Source: Kordia sp039026955 (GTDB lineage Bacteria > Bacteroidota > Bacteroidia > Flavobacteriales > Flavobacteriaceae). From it: 64,000 nucleotides of DNA. The translations under genes were made by a program, and so were the position numbers. How positions within the stretch are numbered: position 1 is the stretch's first letter; each line of letters starts with the position of its first letter. The notes under the pieces were generated by a model, which did no database searches, was not told the DNA's origin, and saw only the letters and a program-made list of their open reading frames with translations. The stretch covers positions 1-64,000 of the forward strand of contig JBCCLH010000030.1 of NCBI GenBank assembly GCA_039026955.1. Direction: 5' to 3'. Shown here piece after piece: positions 1 to 8,081 of this stretch.

Positions 1-493
1 AATCTTATGAATAAAAAGCTGAATTTCTTCGTTAAAAATACTCAACGTAGCCTAGCTATGCCTGCGTTTTTTGCCTAGAACTTCAACTTTTTCTTTGCAA
101 ATCTTCTATGTTATTTTATATTAATTTAGCTATATATGAAACATGACGTTTCCAAGTACTTCTCCGATAGATCCTGAATCAATACTGAATCAAGTTCAGC
201 ACATGGTTTAGGACACTCGAAGTGACGTTTATTTTTAATGTAGCGATTTGATGATTTGAAAATGTACCAATGCTTATTTCAAAGACTAATCCTACTTTGA
301 TTTTGACAGATTGCCATGACCCCGTCTCGCAATGACGAATCAAAAATTTTATCAAAATCACTTGCTTTTGTCATTGAAATCGAAGTGACGTACAGTAAAA
401 CAAAAAATAATTTGTGTATTCGTACAAAAAACAAAAAGGACTGAAGCCTACTCCAATCCTTTCTCAAATATATTTTGCTAGTTCAAATACGTC
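1..493. other. Gene-free left edge with dispersed repeat fragments
   Basis: No credible gene is seen here. The stretch holds three things. One is a palindrome-rich patch around 45-110 (a cgtagc...gctatg core similar in style to the family B elements further right). The second is a fragment near 185-205 (tactgaatcaagttcagcac) that matches the inside of the family A palindromes at 19316, 35844 and 45179. The third is one copy of a roughly 100-bp direct repeat (214-314). Short reading frames on the minus strand have no recognisable content and coincide with the repeats. Confidence 0.6.
214..314. repeat. Dispersed repeat family C, copy 1
   Basis: This stretch of about 100 bp, from cactcga to gacagattgc, reappears at 3385-3483 in the same orientation with only scattered differences. 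The core tttgatgatttgaaaatg also recurs near 44348, and in reverse orientation near 39190. The two long copies both lie just beyond the 3' ends of minus-strand genes (the thioredoxin-like gene and aat). No coding capacity or transposase is visible. Confidence 0.7.
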
Positions 494-1105
494 TTACACT
501 AAACTCAATAAATCTTCAACGGTATTTTGTCCTTTGTCTTTATTGTACCAAACTTGTAAATCTTGTTTGAATTCGGGTGTTAGTTTTCCGTTTGCTGCTT
601 TGTAATCGTTCACCATTTTTGTGGCCTCAGAAGGTCTTGGTCCCCAATCGCCAATCACATTTCCGGAAGTATTATCAATGGCAATTAGCTTTGGAATTGA
701 TTTTCCACCGTTGGTCAAAAACTCGTTCATCAACGCTTCGTTTTCATCGCGTAATACGACCTTTAAGGTAATATTATCATTCAATTCTGCTACTTTGTTG
801 ATTACAGGCATTGTTTGCGCTGCATCGCCACACCAACTTTCTGTCAACACCAACCACGTTACATCGCCATTATACGCTTTGATTTCTGCAACAGCTTCTT
901 CTGATAACTTTGTGGTTTTGTCCAAACGCTTCATACGTTTGTCATTCAACATGGAATATTTTGACAAAGCTTCTGTCTGCAATTCTCCTGTCGATTTTCC
1001 TGCTGCTACTAAATCTGACACTAAAGTTCTATATGCTGCATAGGAGGTTGCTTTTACCAAGCTTTCTTCAATAATATCTTTTATATGTGTTTCTGTTACC
1101 GTCAT
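494..1105 (-). CDS. Thioredoxin-family protein with WCGDA active-site variant
   Basis: A 203-residue cytoplasmic protein with no signal peptide. The thioredoxin fold is indicated by a hydrophobic strand leading into WCGDA at residues 91-95 and by the cis-proline loop SIP at about 136-138. The usual WCxxC has lost its second cysteine (CGDA), so a classical dithiol-disulfide cycle is unlikely. A single-cysteine or non-redox role is more plausible. Flavobacterial homologues are normally annotated only as thioredoxin family. A TTG two codons upstream would extend the frame, but the ATG at 1105 is preferred. It is transcribed alone, with a repeat-rich region downstream. Confidence 0.85.
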   Translation of the reverse strand: MTVTETHIKDIIEESLVKATSYAAYRTLVSDLVAAGKSTGELQTEALSKYSMLNDKRMKRLDKTTKLSEEAVAEIKAYNGDVTWLVLTESWCGDAAQTMPVINKVAELNDNITLKVVLRDENEALMNEFLTNGGKSIPKLIAIDNTSGNVIGDWGPRPSEATKMVNDYKAANGKLTPEFKQDLQVWYNKDKGQNTVEDLLSLV

Positions 1106-1236
1106 AATCAAATGGTTTTTACACGAGTTCAGTCGCAGTTTTTTATAAAACTTACGAGACTGCTTTTGTGGTTTATTTTTAGCGTTGTAAATTTACGAAA
1201 CGATTCAGGTACTGAAAGCAACTTTTGTTACAAATT

Positions 1237-1392
1237 ATGAATATGAACTCAGGAAAAAATGAAATTACAGATTGGTGGAAAGAAGTATCTGAAAAAGAAA
1301 AACAATCTATTAAATTAGGATTGGCTGATGCGAATCAAGGAAAATTAACACCAAATACTCATGCCAAAAAGATTTATGGAAAGTGGTTGTGA
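1237..1392 (+). CDS. Small 51-residue protein, antitoxin-like
   Basis: The frame ATG AAT ATG AAC ... TGG TTG TGA encodes 51 residues with charged, helical composition. It has a WW pair at residues 13-14, an EKEKQSIKLGLAD stretch and a terminal YGKWL. This resembles the C-terminal part of small addiction-module antitoxins of Bacteroidota, where a 'sIxxGLxDxxxGxxxxHxxvxxxYxKWL' pattern is common. That comparison is from memory. No ParE/RelE-like toxin lies next to it, so it could be a solitary or decayed antitoxin. It ends 34 nt before tag on the same strand. Confidence 0.5.
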   Translation: MNMNSGKNEITDWWKEVSEKEKQSIKLGLADANQGKLTPNTHAKKIYGKWL

Positions 1393-1426
1393 TTTCCTTT
1401 GTTTTCAATAAAAAACTAACCAAAAA

Positions 1427-2011
1427 ATGATTCTAACCGATAAAAGAAGATGTACATGGCCAGGGAATGATTCGTTGTATGTTGCTTATCACGATGAAGA
1501 ATGGGGCGTTCCGCTATATGATGACGATCGCCTGTTTGAGTTTCTGATTTTAGAGACATTTCAAGCAGGTTTGAGCTGGATTACCATTCTGCGGAAGCGT
1601 GAAAATTTCCGCAAAGCGTTTGACAATTTCGATTATCAAAAGATTGCGCAATACAACGCAGAAAAATACAATAGTTTGTTGGAAGATACGGGCATTATTC
1701 GAAATAAATTAAAGATCAGCAGTGCTATTCACAATGCCCAAATGTTTATGAAGGTACAGGAAGAATTTGGAAGTTTTTCAAACTATATTTGGCAATTTAC
1801 AGATGGAAAACCGATTCAGAATGCGTTTAAAACTAACAAAGAAATTCTCGCAAAAACAGAGCTTTCCGACAAAATCAGCAAAGATTTAAAGAGAAAAGGA
1901 TTCAAATTTATAGGTTCAACTACCATGTATGCTTTTATGCAGGCAACTGGAATTGTCAACGATCATTTGGTGGATTGCTTTCGCTACAAAGAAATAAAAA
2001 ATATGTCGTGA
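1427..2011 (+). CDS. tag: DNA-3-methyladenine glycosylase I
   Basis: A 194-residue base-excision-repair glycosylase that removes 3-methyladenine from alkylated DNA. The family signature is clear: the N-terminal CTWPG with Cys9, YHDEEWG with His22, and the C-terminal NDHLVDC with His180 and Cys184. These correspond to the Cys/His/His/Cys zinc snap of E. coli Tag. The aromatic FQAGLSWITIL segment that forms the base pocket is also present. The length matches the family. The stop codon overlaps the next start (TGATG at 2009-2013), so tag is translationally coupled to the secreted protein downstream. Confidence 0.96.
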   Translation: MILTDKRRCTWPGNDSLYVAYHDEEWGVPLYDDDRLFEFLILETFQAGLSWITILRKRENFRKAFDNFDYQKIAQYNAEKYNSLLEDTGIIRNKLKISSAIHNAQMFMKVQEEFGSFSNYIWQFTDGKPIQNAFKTNKEILAKTELSDKISKDLKRKGFKFIGSTTMYAFMQATGIVNDHLVDCFRYKEIKNMS

Positions 2012-2598
2012 TGAAACATTGGACTTTGGTATTGTTTTTAGGATTTTCATTGTGTTGTATGGCGCAAAAATCGTTCAAGCATGAAAAGGAATCGCGTATT
2101 GAACAAAAGGCGTTTCCACAAAAAGCCTTGGAACTTTTAGAAAATACTTTACCCAAAAACGTCAAAAAGCTCAAATATTACAAAGAGCAAGACAGTCTAA
2201 AAAGTAGCTACGAAACCAAGTTAAAATTTAAAAAGCAAAAATACAGCATTGAGTTTAGTGAAGAAGGAATTTTGGAAGATGTGGAAGTCACGATCAAAAA
2301 GAAACAGATTCCACCAAAAACACTCAAAAAAATAGAGAATCATTTGGGCAAAAATTACATTTCCTTCCGAATTAAAAAAATACAGCGTCAGTATAGCAAT
2401 ACGGCTGCAACAGAAGCAGAAAACGTTATAAAAAAAGCATTTTCTGGCGACTTGAATACTTCTTTTTCCTATGAAATCATTGCAGAAGTCAAAGAAAAAA
2501 AGAAGCGTTATTTTATCGAAATTACTTTTACCAAAGATGGCGATTTTACCATGGTAAGAACTATTATCCAAAGCTCGTATGATCACATCTTATATTAG
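2011..2598 (+). CDS. Secreted protein of unknown function, possibly PepSY-like
   Basis: A 195-residue protein starting at the ATG that overlaps the tag stop. A signal peptide is evident (hydrophobic residues 4-16, then CCMAQ). The mature part is very lysine-rich and has two similar alpha/beta halves: helix, 'LxxxLpKnvKklkYYkEqD', strands, then 'IENHLGKNYISFRIKKIQRQ' and strands. This suggests a tandem PepSY-like or other small periplasmic fold, but I do not recognise the family with certainty. The last 20 nt overlap the start of the DUF2490 gene, so tag, this gene and the next form one operon. Confidence 0.75.
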   Translation: MKHWTLVLFLGFSLCCMAQKSFKHEKESRIEQKAFPQKALELLENTLPKNVKKLKYYKEQDSLKSSYETKLKFKKQKYSIEFSEEGILEDVEVTIKKKQIPPKTLKKIENHLGKNYISFRIKKIQRQYSNTAATEAENVIKKAFSGDLNTSFSYEIIAEVKEKKKRYFIEITFTKDGDFTMVRTIIQSSYDHILY

Positions 2599-3265
2599 AA
2601 ATTGTATTATTTTTATCTTTTTTTGTGGTTCATTTTCGATGTATTCACAAAACGATTTTACGACATTTTTTGAACCACAATTTGCCATCAATCATAAGGT
2701 CAGTGACAGTTACAAAGTGAATTTTGCAACAGTTTCTAGAAATTACTTGTATCGCGATAGTGAATTTGAATTTACGGTCCGACAGCTTCAATTTGTACAT
2801 TTTTCTACGTTTAGCTTCAACTCCAATCACAGTCTGAGTGGCGGTATTATGTACCGTTTCCGAGAAAATTTTGAAGACAGCAGCAACGAATTGCGACTCA
2901 CACAACAATACAATTATGCGCATCGCCCAAATAGTATCCGTTTTGGACATCGCTTCCGAAGCGAACAACGCATTACTACTGACAATACTGTGCATCGTTT
3001 TCGCTATCGATTTACGGTTGATTTCCCTTTGTCAGGAGAAAAGTTAGATGTAGGCGAGCCGTATTTTGTCGCGAATGTAGAATCCTTATTAAGTGTTGTC
3101 AAAGCTGACGCACCACAAATTGATCAGCGGTTTACTTCACAGATTGGTTGGCAATGGACAAAATCGTTGAAGTTTCAAACGGGTTTGGAATATCGTTTTG
3201 AGAATTATAATCAAGATACGCAGGAGATTTTGTTTGTGTTGACTTCTATGATTCTTCAACTGTAG
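2579..3265 (+). CDS. DUF2490 family outer-membrane-type protein
   Basis: A 228-residue protein with an N-terminal signal peptide ending near MYSQ. The mature part alternates short amphipathic beta strands, many ending in aromatic residues (YLYRDSEFEFTVRQLQFVHF, YRFRENF, FRSEQR). It finishes with a strand ending in an aliphatic residue, as small outer-membrane barrels do. The pattern fits DUF2490, whose members are predicted outer-membrane proteins of unknown substrate. It overlaps the upstream gene by 20 nt and is the last gene of the tag operon. No terminator hairpin is obvious after it, only repeat family C. Confidence 0.8.
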   Translation: MITSYIRNCIIFIFFCGSFSMYSQNDFTTFFEPQFAINHKVSDSYKVNFATVSRNYLYRDSEFEFTVRQLQFVHFSTFSFNSNHSLSGGIMYRFRENFEDSSNELRLTQQYNYAHRPNSIRFGHRFRSEQRITTDNTVHRFRYRFTVDFPLSGEKLDVGEPYFVANVESLLSVVKADAPQIDQRFTSQIGWQWTKSLKFQTGLEYRFENYNQDTQEILFVLTSMILQL

Positions 3266-3384
3266 GAACTAACTTGAAATTCAATTTTTTACATCCCTAA
3301 ACTTATAAATCTATAAACTCATAAACCATAACAAATCATAGCTGTTCTCGATACATTTTTTACTGCGTTTTACTCCGTGAAAAA

Positions 3385-3483
3385 CACTCGAACTGACGCT
3401 TTTTTAATGTATCAATTTGATGATTTGAAAATGTGTCAATGCTCATTTCAAAGACTAGTCCTACTTTGATTTTGACAGATTGC
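3385..3483. repeat. Dispersed repeat family C, copy 2
   Basis: This is a direct repeat of 214-314, beginning cactcgaactgacg and ending gacagattgc, with about one difference in ten. It lies between the convergent DUF2490 gene and aat. Immediately after it is a short hairpin-like patch (ctccaatcaagttggag) that copy 1 lacks. Confidence 0.7.
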
Positions 3484-3558
3484 TACTCTCCAATCAAGTT
3501 GGAGATCGCAATGAACATATCAAAGATTGCCGTCCTTTCATCATTTTTCATAAAATCA

Positions 3559-4188
3559 TTACAAATATGACAGAAATACCTCTCTCGGAACTTCATACGC
3601 ACCCAAACTTGCCAAATGATTGGTATGCATCTGACAGTCGATAATTTGACAACCGTTCGCTTTGAGTCGTTTTACCAAATGAATAAAGCCAAATTTACTC
3701 GCGTTGCTTTCATGCGCAAACATACTTTCTCCACAGAAAACATGTCCTAAATCCACGCCATACGCGCCACCGACTAAGTTGCCATCACGCCACACTTCTA
3801 CGGAAGTGATATAGCCCATTTCAAACAATTTAATATACGCTTCCTCCATTTCATTGGTAATCCAAGTATCGTCCTGTCCGGGACGATGTATGGTAGCGCA
3901 GGCACGAATGACTTGTTCGAAAGCGGAATTGAAAGTGACAGTAAACGTTTCGCGTCTCAGCAATTGTTTCATGCTTTTGGATACGCGTAAATCGTCGGGA
4001 AATAAGACCATTCTTGGATCTGGTGACCACCAAATAATTGGATCGTATTCGCTATACCATGGAAAGATTCCGTTTTTATACGCTAGTAATAAACGCTCAG
4101 GTTTCAGATCACCACCAACGGCCAAAATGCCTTCTGGCGAGGTTTCTGAAACTGGTGGAAAGGCAATTTTATCTGTTAAAAAATACAT
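3559..4188 (-). CDS. aat: Leucyl/phenylalanyl-tRNA-protein transferase
   Basis: A 209-residue aminoacyltransferase of the N-end rule pathway. It adds Leu or Phe to N-terminal Lys/Arg of substrates, which are then degraded through ClpS/ClpAP. The diagnostic segments are all present: 'EGILAVGGDLKPERLLLAY', 'GIFPWYSE...WWSPDPRMVL', 'DTWITNEMEEAY', 'GGAYGVDLGHVFCGESMF' and 'IDCQMHTNHLASLGA'. The length is normal for the shorter Bacteroidota forms. It is a single gene. It follows the AtoE-type transporter on the same strand, with a terminator between them. Confidence 0.97.
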   Translation of the reverse strand: MYFLTDKIAFPPVSETSPEGILAVGGDLKPERLLLAYKNGIFPWYSEYDPIIWWSPDPRMVLFPDDLRVSKSMKQLLRRETFTVTFNSAFEQVIRACATIHRPGQDDTWITNEMEEAYIKLFEMGYITSVEVWRDGNLVGGAYGVDLGHVFCGESMFAHESNASKFGFIHLVKRLKANGCQIIDCQMHTNHLASLGAYEVPREVFLSYL

Positions 4189-4354
4189 ATAATGGTCATT
4201 TCTGAGGCTTTACACAATAAAAGAAAAGGTAATTCTTTGATTTTTAGTATTTTTTCGCCAATTTTGTAATTAGTCTTGAGACATCTAAACATTTATTTTT
4301 CATCATTGCTTTTTGAATTAGTGTTGAAAGACTAAAGCCTAAAACCACAATATT

Positions 4355-4376
4355 AAGTCCCGTTTCATCGGGACTT
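4355..4376 (-). terminator. Terminator hairpin after the fatty-acid transporter
   Basis: A perfect 8-bp inverted repeat (aagtcccg / cgggactt) with a 6-nt loop lies 8 nt beyond the transporter stop codon. On the minus strand it is followed by an AT-rich tract. Confidence 0.7.
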
Positions 4377-4383
4377 ATTTTAT

Positions 4384-5775
4384 TTAGAGCAATAATAAGC
4401 CTAAAATATACACTACAATTCCAACCAACATTAAAATAATCGTGTAGGGTAATATTTCTTTGGCTTTTAAGCGTGTAATACCTAATAATGGCAACGCCCA
4501 AAACGGTTGTAACATGTTTGTAATTTGATCGCCATAGGACAATGCCATGACCGCTTTTTGGAGTGGAACATTCAATTCAATAGCCGATTGAATTACGATT
4601 GGACCTTGTACTGCCCATTGTCCTCCGCCGCTTGGCACAAAGATATTCACCAATCCTGCACTGAAAAATGTATAGATTGGTAAGGTTGTTTCATTTGCCA
4701 CGGCGACAAAACCTTCTGAGATCATTCCGACCATTCCTGAACTTTTCATAATGCCCATGATTCCGAAATATAACGGAAATTGAATTAGAATTCCCGAAGT
4801 TCCTTTGATGGCTTCTTCAACGGCATTGAGAAAACTTTTGAAATTTCCATGCAATACAATGGCCAAACCTAACATGAAAAAGTTAAGCATATTGGGTGAA
4901 ATTTTTATGCTAGAAAGTGCACTTAAATTTTTTGCATATTGAATAAAAAAGACAATCAATAAGAGTACGCCAAACCCAATGGCAATCGCAGAAGAATGAT
5001 CTAACTTTTCAGCGCCTTCTATTGTTTCTTTACTTTTTTTATCGAATTGATATGTTGGTAAATTCAACTTGGTTGGCGTGGCTTTTTTGGCAAGTAGACT
5101 TAACACAAAAGGAATTAAGATTAGTAAAATCCCAAATAAAATTAAATTACTCCAACTAAAAATCGTACTACTGGATGTGATTACTTCTGGAACTTTTCCA
5201 TACTGATCAACTGTCAACACACCATTCATCATTTCCAACAAATGTCCTTGTTCTGCTACTTTTGAAGGTGCCGAACCACTGATACCGCCGTGCCAAACCA
5301 TTAATCCCACATATCCTGCTGCGCCTACTAATGGATAATTGATCGGAATGTTGTTTTCTTGCGCACGCTCGCCCACTTTCCGTGCTAGGATCGCGCCAAA
5401 AATCAAGCCCAATCCCCAATTGAAAAAGGCAACAATCATGGTGGTGAGACTTACTAAAACTACTGCATTGGTTGTATTGGTGACGGATCTTGTGAGTGTG
5501 AGAATCAACGAATTCATCGGTTTGCTCAATACCAACACATGTCCGAGTACCAAAATCAACATCATTTGATAGGCAAACACCAACAAACCCGAATTCCAAA
5601 TGCCATCTTCCCAAAAAGATAAGACATTGACCAAATGATCAAAGGTAGAAGCTTCTGCAGGTTGTGTAAAAAACGTTGCCAAAACAATGGTCAACAACGT
5701 CAATAAAACCGCAATGGTAAAGGGTGAAGGCAAATAACGCTGAAAAATAGTTTCAATAGTTTTGGTAATGCGCAT
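4384..5775 (-). CDS. Short-chain fatty acid transporter, AtoE family
   Basis: A 463-residue integral membrane protein with about 11-12 hydrophobic segments. The family appears in 'FQRYLPSPFTIAVLLTLLTI' at the N-terminus, 'NWGLGLIFGAILARKVG' and 'VPSGGGQWAVQGPI'. The last is the conserved glycine-rich loop of AtoE-type short-chain fatty-acid permeases. It probably imports acetate, butyrate or related acids across the inner membrane. It stands alone upstream of aat, has its own terminator, and has no acyl-CoA transferase genes nearby. The substrate is inferred from the family only. Confidence 0.9.
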   Translation of the reverse strand: MRITKTIETIFQRYLPSPFTIAVLLTLLTIVLATFFTQPAEASTFDHLVNVLSFWEDGIWNSGLLVFAYQMMLILVLGHVLVLSKPMNSLILTLTRSVTNTTNAVVLVSLTTMIVAFFNWGLGLIFGAILARKVGERAQENNIPINYPLVGAAGYVGLMVWHGGISGSAPSKVAEQGHLLEMMNGVLTVDQYGKVPEVITSSSTIFSWSNLILFGILLILIPFVLSLLAKKATPTKLNLPTYQFDKKSKETIEGAEKLDHSSAIAIGFGVLLLIVFFIQYAKNLSALSSIKISPNMLNFFMLGLAIVLHGNFKSFLNAVEEAIKGTSGILIQFPLYFGIMGIMKSSGMVGMISEGFVAVANETTLPIYTFFSAGLVNIFVPSGGGQWAVQGPIVIQSAIELNVPLQKAVMALSYGDQITNMLQPFWALPLLGITRLKAKEILPYTIILMLVGIVVYILGLLLL

Positions 5776-5842
5776 AGTAGATTTTTGTGTGAATGTACGA
5801 AAATATAGAATTAGATTGTTAGATCGCTTTGCTGTTAGATTT

Positions 5843-5985
5843 TAGACCGCTTCGCTGTTAGACTTGTTCTCGCGTTGGCGGGAATCTTTTTAGACTGCTC
5901 CGCTGTTGGACTTGTTCCCGCGTTGGCAGGAATCTCTTAGACTGCTTCGCTGTTAGACTTTTTTCGCGTTAGTGGGAATCTTTTA
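5843..5985. repeat. Three tandem copies of a 47-48 bp unit
   Basis: The units start at 5843, 5891 and 5938. Each runs 'tagac(c/t)gct(t/c)cgctgtt(a/g)gactt' and then a 'cgcgtt(g/a)g(c/t)(g/a)ggaatct' half. A partial copy (gttagatcgctttgctgttag) precedes them at 5818. Loosely related 'ttagac...cgctttagac' text occurs after the histidine kinase near 39000. The array fills much of the 436-bp gene-free gap between the divergent transporter genes. No promoter could be assigned inside it. Confidence 0.75.
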
Positions 5986-6211
5986 TACTACTTCACTTCG
6001 GCAAGCTCAGTGTGGAAGCTGTTGGACTTTTGATTTTGACTATTTTACCTTTCTTTTTCTTGGTCTTCTGTTGTTGATTTTGTTTCATGTTTTTTTGAAA
6101 AGCTTCTATTATTTTTCTTTTTGAGTTGTAGAATTAGTAGTTTTGGACAATAAAGTGTTTCTTCTTTATTTTGTAATATTAAAAAAGTCATTCAACCAAA
6201 AAAAGACTATT

Positions 6212-7876
6212 ATGCTGAAAAAATTTTATGACGTTAAAAATTTAAAAGGCGATTTTACAGGCGGACTCGTAGCCGGTGTTGTAGCATTACCACTAGCTTT
6301 GGCGTTCGGAGTACAATCCGGAATGGGCGCTACGGCAGGTTTATACGGCGCGATTGCCGTGGGTATTTTTGCGGCGCTTTTTGGCGGAACGGAAACACAA
6401 GCTAGCGGTCCTACAGGTCCGATGACAGTCGTTTCTGCAGCCTTGGTTGCGGCTGCCATTCAGATGAATGGAAGTTTGGACGATGGTATGAGTATTATTT
6501 TGGCAACTTTTTTATTGGGCGGATTGTTACAAGTCATTTTTGGCTTTTTGAATATTGCGAGTTATGTAAAATACTTTCCCTATCCCGTCATCTCTGGGTT
6601 TATGAGTGGCGTCGGATTGATTATTGTGATTCTACAAATTTTCCCTTTTGTGGGAATGGCTTCTTCGAAATCTACCATTGCGGTGATTCAAAATTTTCCG
6701 AGTTTGTTTACAGACGCCAATCTGGAAGCCATTTTGTTGGGTGCGATTACCATTGTGGTGTATTATGTTTTTCCAAAAGTCACGAAGGCAGTTCCAAGTG
6801 CGTTGGTGGCGTTGATTGTGGCGACACTGATTGCCTATTTTACAAAAATGGAAGTACCACTGATTGGTGAAATTCCTTCTGGATTGCCTACGCTTCAATT
6901 CGGCACTATTTTGAGTGTAGACGTGAGTGTGTATGCTACGATTATAGAATACGCAGTCGTTTTAGCCGTTTTGGGAAGTATTGATTCGTTATTAACTTCT
7001 GTAATTGCTGATAATATGACCAAAACCAAACACAATAGCAATCGAGAACTCATTGGACAAGGTATTGGAAATATGCTTGCCGCGATTATTGGTGGAATTC
7101 CAGGTGCTGGTGCTACCAAAGGAACAGTTGTCAACATCAATGCCGGTGGAAAAACGAGATTGTCAGGAATTATTCACGGAATCTTTTTGTTGACTGTTTT
7201 GCTCGGATTGGGACAATTGGCAGCACATATTCCATTGTGTGTATTGGCTGGATTGCTGATCCCGATTGGATTTAAAATTGTCGATTTTAAAGGATTGAAA
7301 CACTTATTAAAAGTCCCAAGAGCCGACGCTATAGTGTTAGTATTGGTATTGTTGATTACTACGTTTGGAAGTTTGATTCAAGCTGTGGGAATCGGAATTG
7401 CGTTGGCATGTTTGTTGTTTATGAAGAAGTCGGGAGATATTAGCGAAAAAGGATTGGAAGTTGGAGATATTGAAGATATTGACGGCTCGAAACCTTGGCA
7501 AGACGAATTGGAATTTTATGAGGAATATAAGGATAAAGTCATCATTAAGCACTTGTACGGACCGTTATTCTTCGGATTTACCTCGTATTTTAAAGATCAA
7601 ATTAAGCTGTTGCCAGAAGATGTAAAAGCGGTTATTTTTCGAATGGACAGAGTACCCTACATGGATCAATCCGGTTTGTATACGTTGGAAGAAATTATTT
7701 TCGATTTGCGCGCAAAAGGTATTGAAGTCATCTTAGTAGGACTGCGAGAACAACCCAAAGATATGCTTTTAGCGGTAGAAATTGTGCCTAATTTGGTGCC
7801 AGAAGAAGATCTATTTTTAACCATTGATGGAAGTTTCGGATATTTAAAACAGCAGTTGAAACAAGCTGAAAAATGA
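6212..7876 (+). CDS. SulP-family anion transporter with STAS domain
   Basis: A 554-residue SLC26/SulP transporter, probably a sulfate or bicarbonate importer in the inner membrane. The N-terminus 'DFTGGLVAGVVALPLALAFG' followed by 'ASGPTGPMTVV' is the family anion-binding region, and about a dozen hydrophobic segments follow. From about residue 430 comes a cytoplasmic STAS domain containing 'DRVPYMDQSGLYTLEE', with the Asp-Gln-Ser-Gly motif of anti-sigma antagonist-like domains. The upstream in-frame TTG at 6143 would add 23 unlikely residues, so the ATG at 6212 was chosen. No carbonic anhydrase lies adjacent, so the anion is not determined. Confidence 0.93.
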   Translation: MLKKFYDVKNLKGDFTGGLVAGVVALPLALAFGVQSGMGATAGLYGAIAVGIFAALFGGTETQASGPTGPMTVVSAALVAAAIQMNGSLDDGMSIILATFLLGGLLQVIFGFLNIASYVKYFPYPVISGFMSGVGLIIVILQIFPFVGMASSKSTIAVIQNFPSLFTDANLEAILLGAITIVVYYVFPKVTKAVPSALVALIVATLIAYFTKMEVPLIGEIPSGLPTLQFGTILSVDVSVYATIIEYAVVLAVLGSIDSLLTSVIADNMTKTKHNSNRELIGQGIGNMLAAIIGGIPGAGATKGTVVNINAGGKTRLSGIIHGIFLLTVLLGLGQLAAHIPLCVLAGLLIPIGFKIVDFKGLKHLLKVPRADAIVLVLVLLITTFGSLIQAVGIGIALACLLFMKKSGDISEKGLEVGDIEDIDGSKPWQDELEFYEEYKDKVIIKHLYGPLFFGFTSYFKDQIKLLPEDVKAVIFRMDRVPYMDQSGLYTLEEIIFDLRAKGIEVILVGLREQPKDMLLAVEIVPNLVPEEDLFLTIDGSFGYLKQQLKQAEK

Positions 7877-8019
7877 TTGATGGGATTGTGCTTAAAACTC
7901 AACAGAATCTATATCAAATTAGTATCCATTCTACTGTAGAATGAAAAAACTTTTAGCAGCGTGCTCATTCACTTACAAAATATACTGAATCGTAGTCTAC
8001 TACTAGTTTTTTAGCAAAA

Positions 8020-8037
8020 TGTTACCTATTTGTTACC
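8020..8037 (+). promoter_or_regulatory. Paired TGTTACC motifs upstream of regulator
   Basis: TGTTACC occurs at 8020-8026 and 8031-8037, an 11-bp period, about 45 nt before the start of the TPR/HTH regulator. The same pairing occurs before the LRR giant (9966-9984). A variant is on the minus strand before the metzincin/LRR giant (26372-26390). This may be an autoregulatory operator. The role is inferred. Confidence 0.4.
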
Positions 8038-8081
8038 TTTTTGATTCCTCATTTTTTTCTTATTTTGTCAAAAATTGAAGT

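Noticed and set aside
4244..4501. 85-codon minus-strand frame overlapping the end of the AtoE-type gene
   Set aside because: It spans the terminator hairpin and the last part of the transporter in another frame, with no homology visible.
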